From contig OY987242.1 of NCBI GenBank assembly GCA_963920765.1, forward strand, positions 11,682,789 through 11,746,788: a DNA stretch of 64,000 bases, written 5' to 3'. Position numbers and translations under genes: made by a program. Position 1 is the stretch's first letter. Each line of letters starts with the position of its first letter. This stretch comes from Ulota crispa. Lineage: Eukaryota; Streptophyta; Bryopsida; Orthotrichales; Orthotrichaceae. The notes below the pieces were generated by a model that worked only from the letters and a program-made list of their open reading frames with translations, was not told the origin of the DNA and did no database searches. Below, in pieces: positions 1 through 10,600 of the stretch.

Positions 1-181
1 GAATAGTTTTAGAAGAAGTAAAAAAAAAAAATTTAGAATTTTTATTGCATGGATCAGAAGATAGAATGGTTTGAATATTCAAAAATGTCTTGTGAAAAAC
101 AGAGCAGCTACCCTTTAGAAGGTGAAGTTCTGAAGGAAAAAAGGCCATGTAGGTGGTTCTTCCTTAGGTTCCTTATTCCAC

Positions 182-908
182 TTAACCCCTAAAGGACCTA
201 GCCCCCTTTTCGGGGACAAATGGGATTTTGGGCATGTACCTATGGCTAAACTACTTTGCGTGATTTTTTGAAACTTTTATGGGAGATGGGGAATTCAAAG
301 ATTTGTGTGGGCATCTAATTTTTTCCTCATTCCAACATTTATTGAAGAAGTCAAAAATGAATTTATGAGAATTTGAGTTTGGCGGGCAGCCCAAAAACTT
401 CTTTAAAAATTGCATTTTTTTTAAATAAAATTTTGAGGTTAGTTCTTTAGACTTATGTATATGTGGGAAGCTTTGAATCATTCAATTCTAATTGATGAGA
501 TGAAAGTTATGAGAAGTTTTAGTTTGCGTGTAGGCATTCTTTTGAGATTCTTTACACATACCCGCAAACTAAAACTTCTCATAACTTTCATCTCATCAAT
601 TAGAATTGAATGATTCAAAACTTCCCACATATACATAAGTCTAAAGAACTAACCTCAAATTTTTATTTTTTAAAAATGAAAATTTTAAAGAAGTTTTTGG
701 GCTACCCGCCAAACTCAAATTCTCATAAATTCATTTTTAACTTCTTCAATAAGTGTCGGAATGAGGAAAAAGTTAGATGCTCACATAGATCTTTGAATTC
801 CCCATCTTCCATAAAAGTTTAAAAAAATGACACAAAGTAGTTTAGCCATAAGTACATGCCCAAAATCCCAAAAGTCCCCCAAGGGGACTTTGGTCCTTTA
901 GGGGTTAA
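182..908. mobile_element. Foldback TTAA-flanked MITE, 719 bp
   Basis: The element (186-904) lies between TTAA at 182-185 and TTAA at 905-908 and starts CCCCTAAAGGACC, with the inverse at the other end. The two halves are long inverted repeats of about 350 bp meeting near 545, so nearly the whole element can fold into one hairpin. The ORFs at 251-481 and 610-822 are the same sequence read from each arm, not genes. TTAA target sites and CCC termini suggest piggyBac-type transposition. No transposase is encoded. Confidence 0.85.
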
Positions 909-1132
909 GTAGGGTACATGTCAAAAAAGTTTTAAATCATTTGGAATTGTACAATATGTGGGAAAAAAATAGTAAGTAAAATGAAGTAGAGAATAATTCA
1001 AAAAAAAAATGTTAAGAATTTAATTATGTAAATAAAAATGCCAATCCCAATGGTTGTAATGTTGTAATAAACAATCTACATCCTTGTGTTTTGTTTTTTT
1101 TTTCCAAAATATTGAAAATTAAGTAAACTCAT

Positions 1133-1521
1133 AAAGGACTTCAAAGTTTGTTTGAGAGTAGAGAATCCATAATTGCCCGCAAACAAAACTCCTCATAACT
1201 TTCATCTCGTTGATCAAAACGGAATGATTCAAAGCTTTTCTCATTCACATAAATCTCCTAAATCAACTTCAAAATTTTGTTTTTGAAAAAAATAAAATTT
1301 TAAAATTTGCCCAAGCTGCCCGCCAAGTGAAAAAACAATATATTAGGTCATATCATCTTATTCATAATTCCAAATATCATGAAATTTAATGCATATGAAA
1401 GATAAACCTTGTTCCCACATTCTATCAAAATTTCAACCTAGAACATGAAAATCTCCAATAAGAGATACTTGCCCAAAATTGCTATGTTGCTAAAAGGGGG
1501 CTTGGTCCTTTAGGGGTTATA
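1133..1521 (+). mobile_element. Half-copy of the TTAA foldback element
   Basis: This stretch matches one arm of the 186-904 element: it begins near that element's centre, has the same Cys-free low-complexity arm sequence, and finishes GGTCCTTTAGGGG. The flanking target site reads TTAT instead of TTAA, consistent with mutation after insertion. The other arm is absent. Confidence 0.6.
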
Positions 1522-2450
1522 CCAACTTTTTTCTGAGATATGTACCAAAAAAACGTGAATGCTACTTGTCAAACTTGAAAATACTGCACATATACAAACC
1601 ATATTTTTAACACATACAATTGATTGCTACAAGCAAGCCGCAACACCTACATGATTGGCTAGTGCAACACCTTCACGACTGGCAGGAGTTTGCACTTCCT
1701 CTATCAAACCAGGTGTTTAGGATCGGCAAGTGGGGGTAATTTACAGAAATTTTTGTTCATGAAAACTACTTTTGGGGTTACTGCTCAAGAACCTTGCAAT
1801 TGGTTGGGATTATTGCAAAACGGAACAACCACTCTATTTCTTGTGTTTAGTTGTAAAGGAAAACAGTGGGGTGAATGACACTTGTCAGTGATACATTTGT
1901 AGTATCATTTTTGGAGAAACAACACCTCCATTATCCACTATGAGAGTAGTGGAATTGAGGTGCCATCTGAGTTTGTGTAATCTGAGTTTGTGTAAAGGAA
2001 ATAAAAGGGAAAATGACTTAAGGACCTATTTCTTGATCTGTGTGAGTGCATGACTCAAAAAGTCTTTCCAATCCACTGCTGGTAAGTCTTATTCTCAACA
2101 ATTTTTTTGAGTTTTTATTTGTCGTTGGCTTCCTCTTCCTTTCTGTTTTACTTTGGTTGAAATTTTAGCACTTGGAAACATTTAAAAGCTATGTTGTGTG
2201 AAGTTGAGTGCAAGGAACTTCTAGCATGCTTATTGCCATGTCTTTCTTAATTTCCTCATGCTTTTTAAGTGACTTTTCACCCTCCCTTTCCCTAATTTTC
2301 CTCTCCCTCTCCTTCTCAAATTCCTCTAAGTTTTCACCCTCCCTTTCCTTGCCTTTTGTTCTCCTTCCCCCTTGAAATTTCAAACTTTGGGTTGACAAAC
2401 ACTGAATGCTTATACCAAATACTCTATAAAAGGGAATTTCAAATTTATAA

Positions 2451-3181
2451 GGGTGATTGTAAGAAACACTTATACTATTTTTTGTCCCCTTCACCTCTTG
2501 CAAGTGCTTTTTGGCTTGTAACTTTTGCGCAACAAGTTCTTTTGAGTTGAAATTTCAGAAGAAAGTACATGTCATAGTTATGGACCTTCTATAATTTTTA
2601 TGGTTTTTTAAAAATTATTTTACTATTTTTGAACAGCCCCCAAATAGGTGTCTACCTTGGCCATTTTGGGGGTTTTTAGTACTATTTTGGGTCCAAAAAA
2701 GCTTTTCTAGGGCTATAAATCAGGAATGTTGTTTATGGAGCATGCTAACATGCATTCATATAAGGGTTTTGCAAAATTATAAATTTCATGGCATCTACAT
2801 TGTCTCAAAGTGGGCATCCTATCTCCCTTCATTGGCAAAATACGAAGAAATTCCTCAGCAAAGCAATTGTATCATGTGAATGTGTTTAATGGGTTCTCAA
2901 ATGGCCAATTTTTATTTTATTTTTTTGAATTATTTTACTATTTTCTAAAAAGCAAGAAAGAAATTGGCTTTTTGTTAGTGATTTTGATTTGTGCATAACT
3001 TTTAGAATAAAAAATTTCAAGGTCTGAATTTTTAGGAGTATGCGATTTTAAGTGCTTTACAAATTTTCCATATTTTATTTTATTTTAAAATAAATATTTC
3101 AAAAGCTCATAGTACTACATAGTACTACCAGTTTTAAGGGTGTTTTGAGACAAAACTGTGAAGTGTTTCTTGCAACTACCC
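2451..3181 (+). mobile_element. 731-bp TIR element, family A copy 1
   Basis: Ends are GGGTGATTGTAAGAAACACTT and, inverted, GGGTAGTTGCAAGAAACACTT. ATAA lies on both sides (2447-2450, 3182-3185), possibly a target duplication. A nearly same-length copy lies inverted at 52643-53372, so both borders are real. No protein is encoded. Non-autonomous DNA transposon; superfamily unknown. Confidence 0.75.
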
Positions 3182-3186
3182 ATAAA

Positions 3187-3417
3187 CACTATTAGAGAAA
3201 GGGTCTTTTGTGACTAAGTCATATGACTACCAACTTGACTTGACCAATATGGCTAGTCAAGTGTCAGTCAAGTGTTTAATTTATGATTACATGTAGTCAT
3301 ATATTAAATAATATAAGACTACATGTAATCATAAATTAAACACTTGACTAGTCATATTAATCTAGTCAAGGTGGTAATCATTTGACTTAGTTGAAAAAAT
3401 CCCTTTTTCTTGTAGTG
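3187..3417. mobile_element. CACTA-type MITE, 231 bp
   Basis: It begins CACTATTAGAGAAAGGG and ends with the inverse of CACTACAAGAAAAAGGG, the terminus typical of plant CACTA (En/Spm) elements. A 3-bp AAA duplication flanks it (3184-3186, 3418-3420), as expected for CACTA. The arms are largely complementary through to a centre near 3310. No coding capacity. Confidence 0.82.
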
Positions 3418-5383
3418 AAAAAAAAGTAGAAAAAAAAAATCCATTGACCTTTCATCCTCCCTTTTGGTGCATAAGATCTCAACATATTGAATTTTTTACG
3501 TTGCAAAATGGATGACATGTCAACCCCTAGGAAGGAAACTCCACACAAATGTGTTTTGTTTTGCATAATGAACCAAACAAAAGAATAGTAGATTTGGTGC
3601 ATGGAGTTTCAGGGGGTAATAAATTCGCAAGTTCAAATTGATTTTTCTAATCTAGTTTTAAAAAAGGTTCTCGATTAGTGCAAAATGGAGTAGATTTCTG
3701 ACACGTCTGGTACAAGTTGGGGTTTTCGAGCCTTGTGATTGGCACAGCTCCCCAATCATCAAGAACAATAAGATTCATGAGGGGATTTCAATAATCACGG
3801 CCAGTGTAGAACTTAAGCGTCGGTATAAATTATCAGGTGTTTAATGTGAAGGCCTTGGGGAGGGTGAGCAATGAGCGTGTGAAATCCTGGCCTGATTCTG
3901 AGTTTAAAACAGGGTAATCAACAAAAAAACACGCATTTTAAAAAGTGTCAAAGGAATTTCTCTATCAAGGTTTCCTTCCTCTTTCAAAATTTCGAATTTT
4001 CATTTATAGTTTTAATTTTGTTTTTGTGGGTTGGTGATCTTCACATTCTCTCGGCCCGAGCTGCACACTATTTGCATGGCTCTTATTACAACGGTACCCT
4101 ATCTCATTTAAATCTAGATCCCATTTATTTCATGATTGAACTTAGATTCTCCATTAATTCCATTAAGATTCTAGACTATTTGGAGTAGATTTCCGCTTTA
4201 TCAAACACTGTGAGATTATGCTCAACGGTTCAATCTTCTAGAGATTATGTTGGGTCGTGCCTATGCTAGTCTTCCAAATTATTATTTTCAATTTTCATTC
4301 CACTCGAAGTGAAAGAATCTACGAGGTAACCCATCCAAGTGGAGAAAAATACATTATTTTTCGAAAACAGCCATAGGGTTCGACATTTGTATGTGTTTTT
4401 TTGGATATTTGTATGTATTTGCGAATTTAAAAAGTTTTGATAATTGATTCATTTCTTTATATTTACATATTCTCTTAGAAGAAGAAAAAGCCATTTTCAA
4501 TTAAATTGGAATATCATAAACTTGACTTTACGTTGAAGTTCCTTCAACTGATAGGGCCAGAGGCAATTTAGTCTGTTATATTGAAGTTCTCGTTATTTCA
4601 AAATCAAATGGCTTGTTTTTCTCAATTTTAAAAGTTTACAAATTTATTTGATACAGAATGAAGACGCGAGTTTTGATTATTACAGCATGGAAGATTTCCT
4701 ATTAAAATATGGCACTTGTTTTCTTTTGGTGAAAAACATTGTTAACCCCTACAGGATTTATCTATTCATGATGCGGAATTGGCCCTAAGAGGGCCTCTTG
4801 TTGAAATTAAGGTGTGGGAAAATTTTGAAGATATACTTATTGCTATAAGATCTTGGACCAGTTTGTGATCATTATCCACCTCAAAAATTTGAGCACCATA
4901 CTTCCGCTAGTTTGAGAGATCATAAACTTGAAAGTCAGGAGTCATGACATATGCTTTGTTGGACATGCTACATTCTAGGTACAGGAATATTTGAAATAGG
5001 GTTTGGTATACTTGGAATCACCCATATGGCTTGTGTTTGTTACTTACTAAAAGTTTCAATACTAAATAAGTTAGCCCAATGCTTCAAAACTATTAATTTT
5101 TTTGGAAATGTAGAACATACAATACGAAAACAAAATATACAAGGAGGTTTTGCAAAAAAATTGTTTACTAACATATCTTTGAAAATTCTTAATTTCCTCA
5201 CATAAACTTGTATACAAATACTAAACTATTATGACATCCTTTGCACTCGCTTCTTTTACAATAAATTTTCTTCTCTCTAAACCATTGAATCAATTTTAAG
5301 GTTGATTGTGTCATTACACTTGGAAACCTTGTGGTCAAATTTAGAAAATAGGTCCAATTTTTGTGCTCTGAAATTTCAAAGTA
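3418..5383. other. AT-rich DNA without a recognisable gene
   Basis: No ORF here resembles a known protein. A lone TTAACCCCTACAGG end at 4742 looks like one terminus of the TTAA element family, but I could not find its partner. Confidence 0.5.
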
Positions 5384-5640
5384 TAGTAGAACTTCTCTAA
5401 ACCGATATTCTCTAAACTAATATCCTTTATAATTTAATACATAATACAAATTTCAATGTTAGACCATACGTCAGTCATAAATCAAAGTAATTAATTCAAT
5501 AATAGTAATGCTCCTTGGTGCTATCCCGACACTAATCTCAAGGTCACTTCATTTACACTTTCACAAAATTAACTAATAACTTACTTAAATTAATGTAGTT
5601 CTTGGGGTCTCAACCATATCACTTTAGAAGAGTTCTACTG
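5384..5640. mobile_element. Pogo/Emigrant-like MITE, 257 bp
   Basis: Ends are TAGTAGAACTTCTCTAAACC and, inverted, CAGTAGAACTCTTCTAAAG, flanked by TA on both sides (5382-5383, 5641-5642). Both the TA target and the CAGTA...CTCTA-like termini resemble pogo-type plant MITEs such as Emigrant. The interior is AT-rich and non-coding. Confidence 0.65.
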
Positions 5641-5649
5641 TAGTGTAAA

Positions 5650-5926
5650 TTGCCTTGAACGTGTTATTTGTTAAATTGGTAAAACGTAGGTACCATTTTA
5701 TATTTCATCTTAAACCCAAAATGTTATTTTAAACCAGATTTAAAGGTATCAAATTCAATCTGAGCCACTAAAAAATTTTCCCTCACAAATTCCTCCTCTC
5801 ATGTGAGAACACACGTACAAAAAAAAACAATGTGAGTTAAAATTCAGGTGATCACCTGAATTCTTGAAAGTCCCACTTTGTACTGTTTTTACCAATTTAA
5901 CGAATAACACGTTCTTGCCTATCCTT
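5650..5926 (-). mobile_element. TIR element, family B copy 1 (about 275 bp)
   Basis: Inverted ends of about 35 bp share the core GTGTTATTYGTTAAATTGGT. The interior, read on the minus strand, matches 63068-63337 along its length, including the segment TCACATGAGAGGAGGAATTT. The ORF at 5755-6036 runs through it and is not a gene. Confidence 0.65.
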
Positions 5927-7405
5927 TCCTGGCCATGCAAAGAAATTTTCAATGCACTGTGAGTTGCCTTGCCCACCATGTCTACTTTGATAAGGAACTT
6001 GCATTTACTCCAATAACTTCTTTCCATTTTGTCCAATATTTCGAAATTCTATTGCGCCTGTTTAATCACTTTTGCACATAAGTCATTTTAAAAATTTTAA
6101 AAACACAAAGGTATTTTTGTTCAATATTAAAATGGTTACATTTCCAAAAATTATTATTTAATCTTTTAGGGTTAAAGGTACAGATGACACTATATTTATA
6201 TGTCTAAGATTTTTTCAAACTCCTAAGTCTATCGAGGTTGAGCGATGAATCGTTGAACTGACACACAAGTAGTTGAACCTATTAGAATTTTAATGGTGTT
6301 ATTACACCTAAGTATAATATCAAAGACAAAATGTTATTGGTCACTCTACAAAGTGAATATCATGCATAAATTCAACACACTGTAATAGATTTCTACATAC
6401 GCTTCAATTTTATTTTCAACACCTCTTACTAAATTTATGGTATTATGAAATAGATATCATTAGATATTGTAGTTTTATTGTTTTACTCATGCTCTTTCAA
6501 AATAGCAAAGAGTAGTATCCTTGAGAAAATATCACATAAATTGTTTCAAGAAGCTATGAACAATTTCAAAAGTTCTACCTCCTTGGTGTGTTACAATTCA
6601 TACGCAGCAAAAAAAAAAAAAAAAATTCATGTTTAAGGCCGGTGATACATGAAGTGATTATCTTAAAGTTAGATATGTACTTCAAAATTTTGCTGTAATT
6701 TGGCACTTTGTATTATGCATTTCTCTAAAAATGTCTTGATATTTTTGTTGTGCTTGCAAAACCTTGATTGTGTATCTTATACACTTTTCCTATGCACTAA
6801 TATAGTGGTTATTTCTTTTGCAAAATCACAAATTAAAATGTATCACCAATCCTATAAATATTAATAACTGTCTTAATTACTAATTAGGTAAGCATTCTTA
6901 TGGGTTTTCTGGTTAGTGTTTCCAAACAAAAACGAGCAAGATTGTTTCAATTTTTGAAAACTAAAATATTTGCTAGGTTGCATATGGAAAGCTTAGATCT
7001 TGAAAGCAATGGCACTCAAAGATTATGGGAGATGGAAGGACCAAAGATGGTGGCCTTTCCATATTTTTGTCATGTTTTGTTTATGTAAATGGCAATGTCA
7101 TGGCTACAAAGGCTTTTTTTTTTTTTGAAGTAGTTGTAGAAATTTGGCTTTTATTCTATAGTGCCCGTCCTATTCAAGGTTCCACAAGAGTGGTGCAGGT
7201 ATTCATGTGTACTAGTAAAAATGGGCATTTTTAAAATTTCTCCATAGTTTTTTCTTGTATAGTTATTTTGCTTTGTGAATACAATTTTTGTTTGATTCTA
7301 TTCTGGTCATCAATGATGTGATTGGAATGCAGATGTCTCATATTTGATTTTGGATTCACACAAAGTACAAGACACAAAACTAAATGATAATCTCCCTTCT
7401 CCTTA
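5927..7405. other. AT-rich gene-free DNA with poly-A run
   Basis: No recognisable gene. A run of about 18 A at 6609-6626 could be a retroposon tail, but no matching body was identified. Confidence 0.45.
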
Positions 7406-7572
7406 GGGCAACTTTGCACTACAAGTCAAGGCCAAATTTCAATTTTTGACACTCCAAGTGTTGGCATCTAGTGATCTAGTTGATTAATGCTCTAATAATG
7501 GCCTCAAAACCTTTATGTTAAGAGTTGAGGCCCCAATTTTTTGTGGCCTTCACTCCTCGTGTAAAGCAGCCC
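7406..7572. mobile_element. Tourist/Harbinger-like MITE, 167 bp
   Basis: TTA flanks both sides (7403-7405, 7573-7575). Ends are GGGCAACTTTGCACTAC and, inverted, GGGCTGCTTTACACGAG, followed on both arms by a GGCC-containing block. TTA target duplications are typical of PIF/Harbinger-derived MITEs. A similar terminus (GGGCCGCTTTATACTACGAG) occurs near 62706. Confidence 0.6.
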
Positions 7573-8223
7573 TTATTCCATAACAACATGCTAAGTTAAA
7601 AGGATTAGATTCATTGATAGTTTCAAGAAATTCAATGTTGCCACTGTTTTGGGGACGTTTAAACTAGTGGCACTATTTGATAGCAACACATAGAGTACTA
7701 AGGACAACAACGTAATTCTAAAAAATACAAAGCCATTAAAAGATAAGTGTAATTTTCATGGAACTTGCCGAGGTCTGATATTGTCATCATACCATGGGAA
7801 TGTTGAAGTTTTATTAGGCAGGTGTCTTGAATGTTAGACATCCTCACTCAAATACTTTCAAACATTCCCTAGAACATTTTCTCATGTGTATCCTACAAAT
7901 TGTCTTTGGAATAACATGTGTATCCTACAAATTGTCTTGTCCAAAGAGGAAAGGGGTCCTTTTCATGCCTTGTCGAATATGTTACATTCATGTTTCTCTT
8001 TATAGAGGGTGCTAAAAAATAAAGTAAAAACCAAAATTTCCATGGCAAAAGGACCAGTACAAAACAGGAGGAAGTTGGACTGGGCAGCATTTTCAGAACC
8101 AGCAGCGCTTAGGTGCAGAAATCCTTCGGTGGAGCATGAAGAATGTCCTGGCAATCGGGTGTACATCAAAGAGGCTTTCTTTTAGCACATTTAGCAGCAT
8201 CTGGAGCTCATTGTGAAAATCAA
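7573..8223. other. Gene-free DNA with a short direct duplication
   Basis: At about 7883-7941 a segment containing TGTATCCTACAAATTGTCTT is repeated directly. Nothing else is recognised. Confidence 0.4.
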
Positions 8224-8423
8224 CTAAGGTAGGAGGCTCTAATTCAGACCAGCTCTACGAAGGGCTGACATTTTAGATCAAATATCTATTATTGTCATTG
8301 ATGAGTTAGGTGAGCTTAGTAAACTTGCTAAGCTCTCCTAACTCATCAATGACAACAATAAATATTTGATCTAAAATGTCAGCCCTTCCTTGAGCTGGTC
8401 CAAATTAGAGCCTCTTACCTTAG
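8224..8423. mobile_element. TAAGGT-ended hairpin MITE, 200 bp
   Basis: Two arms of about 95 bp are near-perfect inverted repeats with a short loop near 8325. Ends read CTAAGGTAGGAGGCTCTAATT. The arm contains a CATTTTAGATCAAAT block shared with other TAAGGT hairpins at 24489, 33633 and 58541. No coding capacity. RNA from it could form a long, nearly perfect double strand. Confidence 0.8.
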
Positions 8424-8479
8424 GGGATTATTAGTCTCCAAGCAAGGGCAACAATGTCTTAGACCATCTCCTAGTTGGG

Positions 8480-8935
8480 ATGGAGAGAAAGCTGTTGTTA
8501 AACCTGCCACTCTGTAAGGCAGGCATTGCAGAGAATTGTACGGTAATCATAATCATACAAAGTGAAATGCTTTTTTTCTATAATTTTTTTTGGTTTGAGA
8601 GGACAGCAAGCATGTTCAGTGGCAAAGAGCCATTGAACCTTTTGGCGGCATGGATGCGTCAATCATTAAGAGGATCGTTAGACATCTGTTTCTCTGCCAG
8701 GATGCAGCTGTGGGCACAGTTCACAACTGGGCATGAACACAAACTGGGATTGCAAGTACCACAGTTTATCAAAGCCACTGACTGTAGCAGCAACCCAAAT
8801 GGCAACCGCAACCAGTTGGCTGCAGTGGCAGCGCCGCAGCAGCAGAACAAGCAGAACAAGCAGAACATTCTGCCTTGCCCCAGAAGGACGAATTCGAACT
8901 GGGCAAAGCCTCAATTTCCATGTGCTATGGTGTAA
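8480..8935 (+). other. GC-richer island with unrecognised 151-aa ORF
   Basis: This stretch is clearly richer in GC than its surroundings and is open in several frames on both strands. The longest ORF ends in a Gln/Asn-rich stretch made by a CAG/AAC-rich tract near 8830-8865. I recognise no family. It may be an exon of an unknown gene or a gene fragment; I would not call it a gene without a transcript. Confidence 0.2.
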
Positions 8936-9084
8936 GACATTTACCTGAGTTTGTAAATCTCAATGATTTTCCCGTGATGGCAAACGAGAAGTTTCATCAA
9001 ACGACTGTTTCCATGTGAATCTGGAGAAAAGAAGTGAAGGAGCAAGATTGTCTTCAACAAATTCTCAAATCTACTCATATCTAG

Positions 9085-9411
9085 AACTAGTATACGGGCA
9101 CACACATTTTGCGCAAATTGGACGTTGTGTGGGTAATGCAACGTTCAACTTTATAGAATATCAATACTTCACAGCTGGTGTAGAATCTAACTTCGATGCA
9201 CCATCATTTTGGTTCTCTTTTGAGGTGCCTTCATCTTAACATTATTCTTTAATACTTTGTTGGGGTGCTTGACATTTTGTTTGTTTTCTAACACATGGTT
9301 GGAGGGTAGTTCATGTTCTGTATTTGGGGGGCCTTTATTGCTTCAATTTACTCCAAAAATTTCTAAAATGTTCTAGAAAAGGGTATGGAGTCAATGAGGG
9401 AAATCCTCCCA
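9085..9411 (+). mobile_element. Truncated LTR-like fragment
   Basis: This region aligns by eye with 50770-51249 in the same orientation: shared blocks include CTTTAATACTTTG, ATGGTTGGAGGGTA and GGGAAATCCTCCCACTTAG. The latter copy lies in a probable LTR (50606-51395), so this is probably a degraded solo LTR fragment. The first part of the LTR is missing. Confidence 0.55.
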
Positions 9412-9626
9412 CTTAGAGCCAGTTTCCATGTGGGCTGGAGGGGTCCAAGCTAGACCTCCAGCCTCCGATTTTGCAAAAGTTAACTTGCAATCTTGGAAGC
9501 ATGGACCCTTGACTAGAGGTTCTTTTCTAAATTCTATGTCCAATAAAGATTTTAGAGTTTTTCCTTGACTTTGCCCGGATCAGCCTAGAGCCCCCCTCTA
9601 GTTCCGGTCCCCATGGAAACTAGCCG
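9412..9626. mobile_element. Probable MITE with imperfect ends
   Basis: Imperfect inverted repeats of about 30 bp (GAGCCAGTTTCCATGTGGGC against GGCTAGTTTCCATGGGGACC) bound about 210 bp and abut the LTR fragment at its conserved CCCACTTAG end. No clear target duplication. Confidence 0.45.
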
Positions 9627-9645
9627 ATGTACTATTGATTTTTTG

Positions 9646-10600
9646 TTAACCCCTAAAGGACCAAGTGGTTGTTAGACAGTCACTTAAGAACTCGGGTAGG
9701 GTCATATGGAGTTAATTTTTATTGGATGTTCTCAAAATTGTTATACAAGGTGAAAATATGTATCCCACAAGTGGAAATGTAATTTTTTCCACAATTAGAT
9801 GCTCGGTTCAAAAGTTATGTTGCTAAAAATAATTTGGGTAGCTTGGGTAGCTTGGGCATCTTTGAAGAATCTTATGCTAAAACTCTCATCAACTTTTGAA
9901 ATTTGGCAAGTATGTAACAAAAAAACATGGTGTACAATTATCAAAAAAAAAAATCAACTCTCACATCACATATAGAAGGGGGTCCAAACTTGTTAACTAT
10001 GTTTGGGCAATTTCAAGAAAAAAAATATTCCTTTAACTTCAGGCCCTATTATCTTTCAATCTATAAATCCAAAACTCTTGAAACTTTTATCACATATTTC
10101 AAATGATTGGCTCTAACTTTACACAATTCAGATTTCAAATAAAAGACTTCCTCATTGCACAAGAAATCATGAAAGAATGATTAATGTATTGCCAATTCAC
10201 TAAACTTCCTTGCATTGAAGGATGATTTAGAATAAGTTAGATTCTATCTTTGCATTTGAAAACTTTCATGAGTGAACCTAATATCTTATACTTGTGAATG
10301 GTCAAAATGCTCAAATTTGTGTAGAGCAAAAAAATTACTCTAGGAAGGCTCAAAGTTTGCTGACCTTGTTTTGCAGGAATAAAAAAAACTATTTTTCTCA
10401 CTTCAAATGTTATAATTTTACAATCCACGCGTTCAAATGGGCTGAATTTTTTTGCGCATATCAATTTATTTGTTCTGCACACTTTTGTACAGTTGGGATT
10501 GAGAAAAATGGTTTTTATTTTCAATTTTGGGCAATGTACTAAACGTTGGCAATTTTTGAGATTTTTTCTCAAAAATCACCCTTGGTCCTTTAGGGGTTAA
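9646..10600. mobile_element. TTAA-flanked MITE, 947 bp
   Basis: TTAA at 9646-9649 and 10597-10600. Termini CCCCTAAAGGACCAAG and its inverse. The interior is AT-rich with a short direct repeat GGGTAGCTTGGGTAGCTTGG near 9838. No transposase. ORFs at 10237-10572 and 10294-10542 are overlapping readings of this element. Confidence 0.8.

Noticed and set aside
251..822. Two similar ORFs (76 and 70 aa) on opposite strands
   Set aside because: They are the two arms of one foldback transposon read outward; the similarity comes from the inverted repeat, not from gene duplication.
4742..4760. A further TTAA element starting TTAACCCCTACAGG
   Set aside because: No matching opposite terminus was found within 1.5 kb, so only an isolated end or chance match.
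8480..8935. Gln/Asn-rich 151-aa ORF as a transcription-factor-like gene
   Set aside because: The Q/N tract is only a short CAG/AAC repeat, no DNA-binding domain is present, and the rest resembles nothing known.
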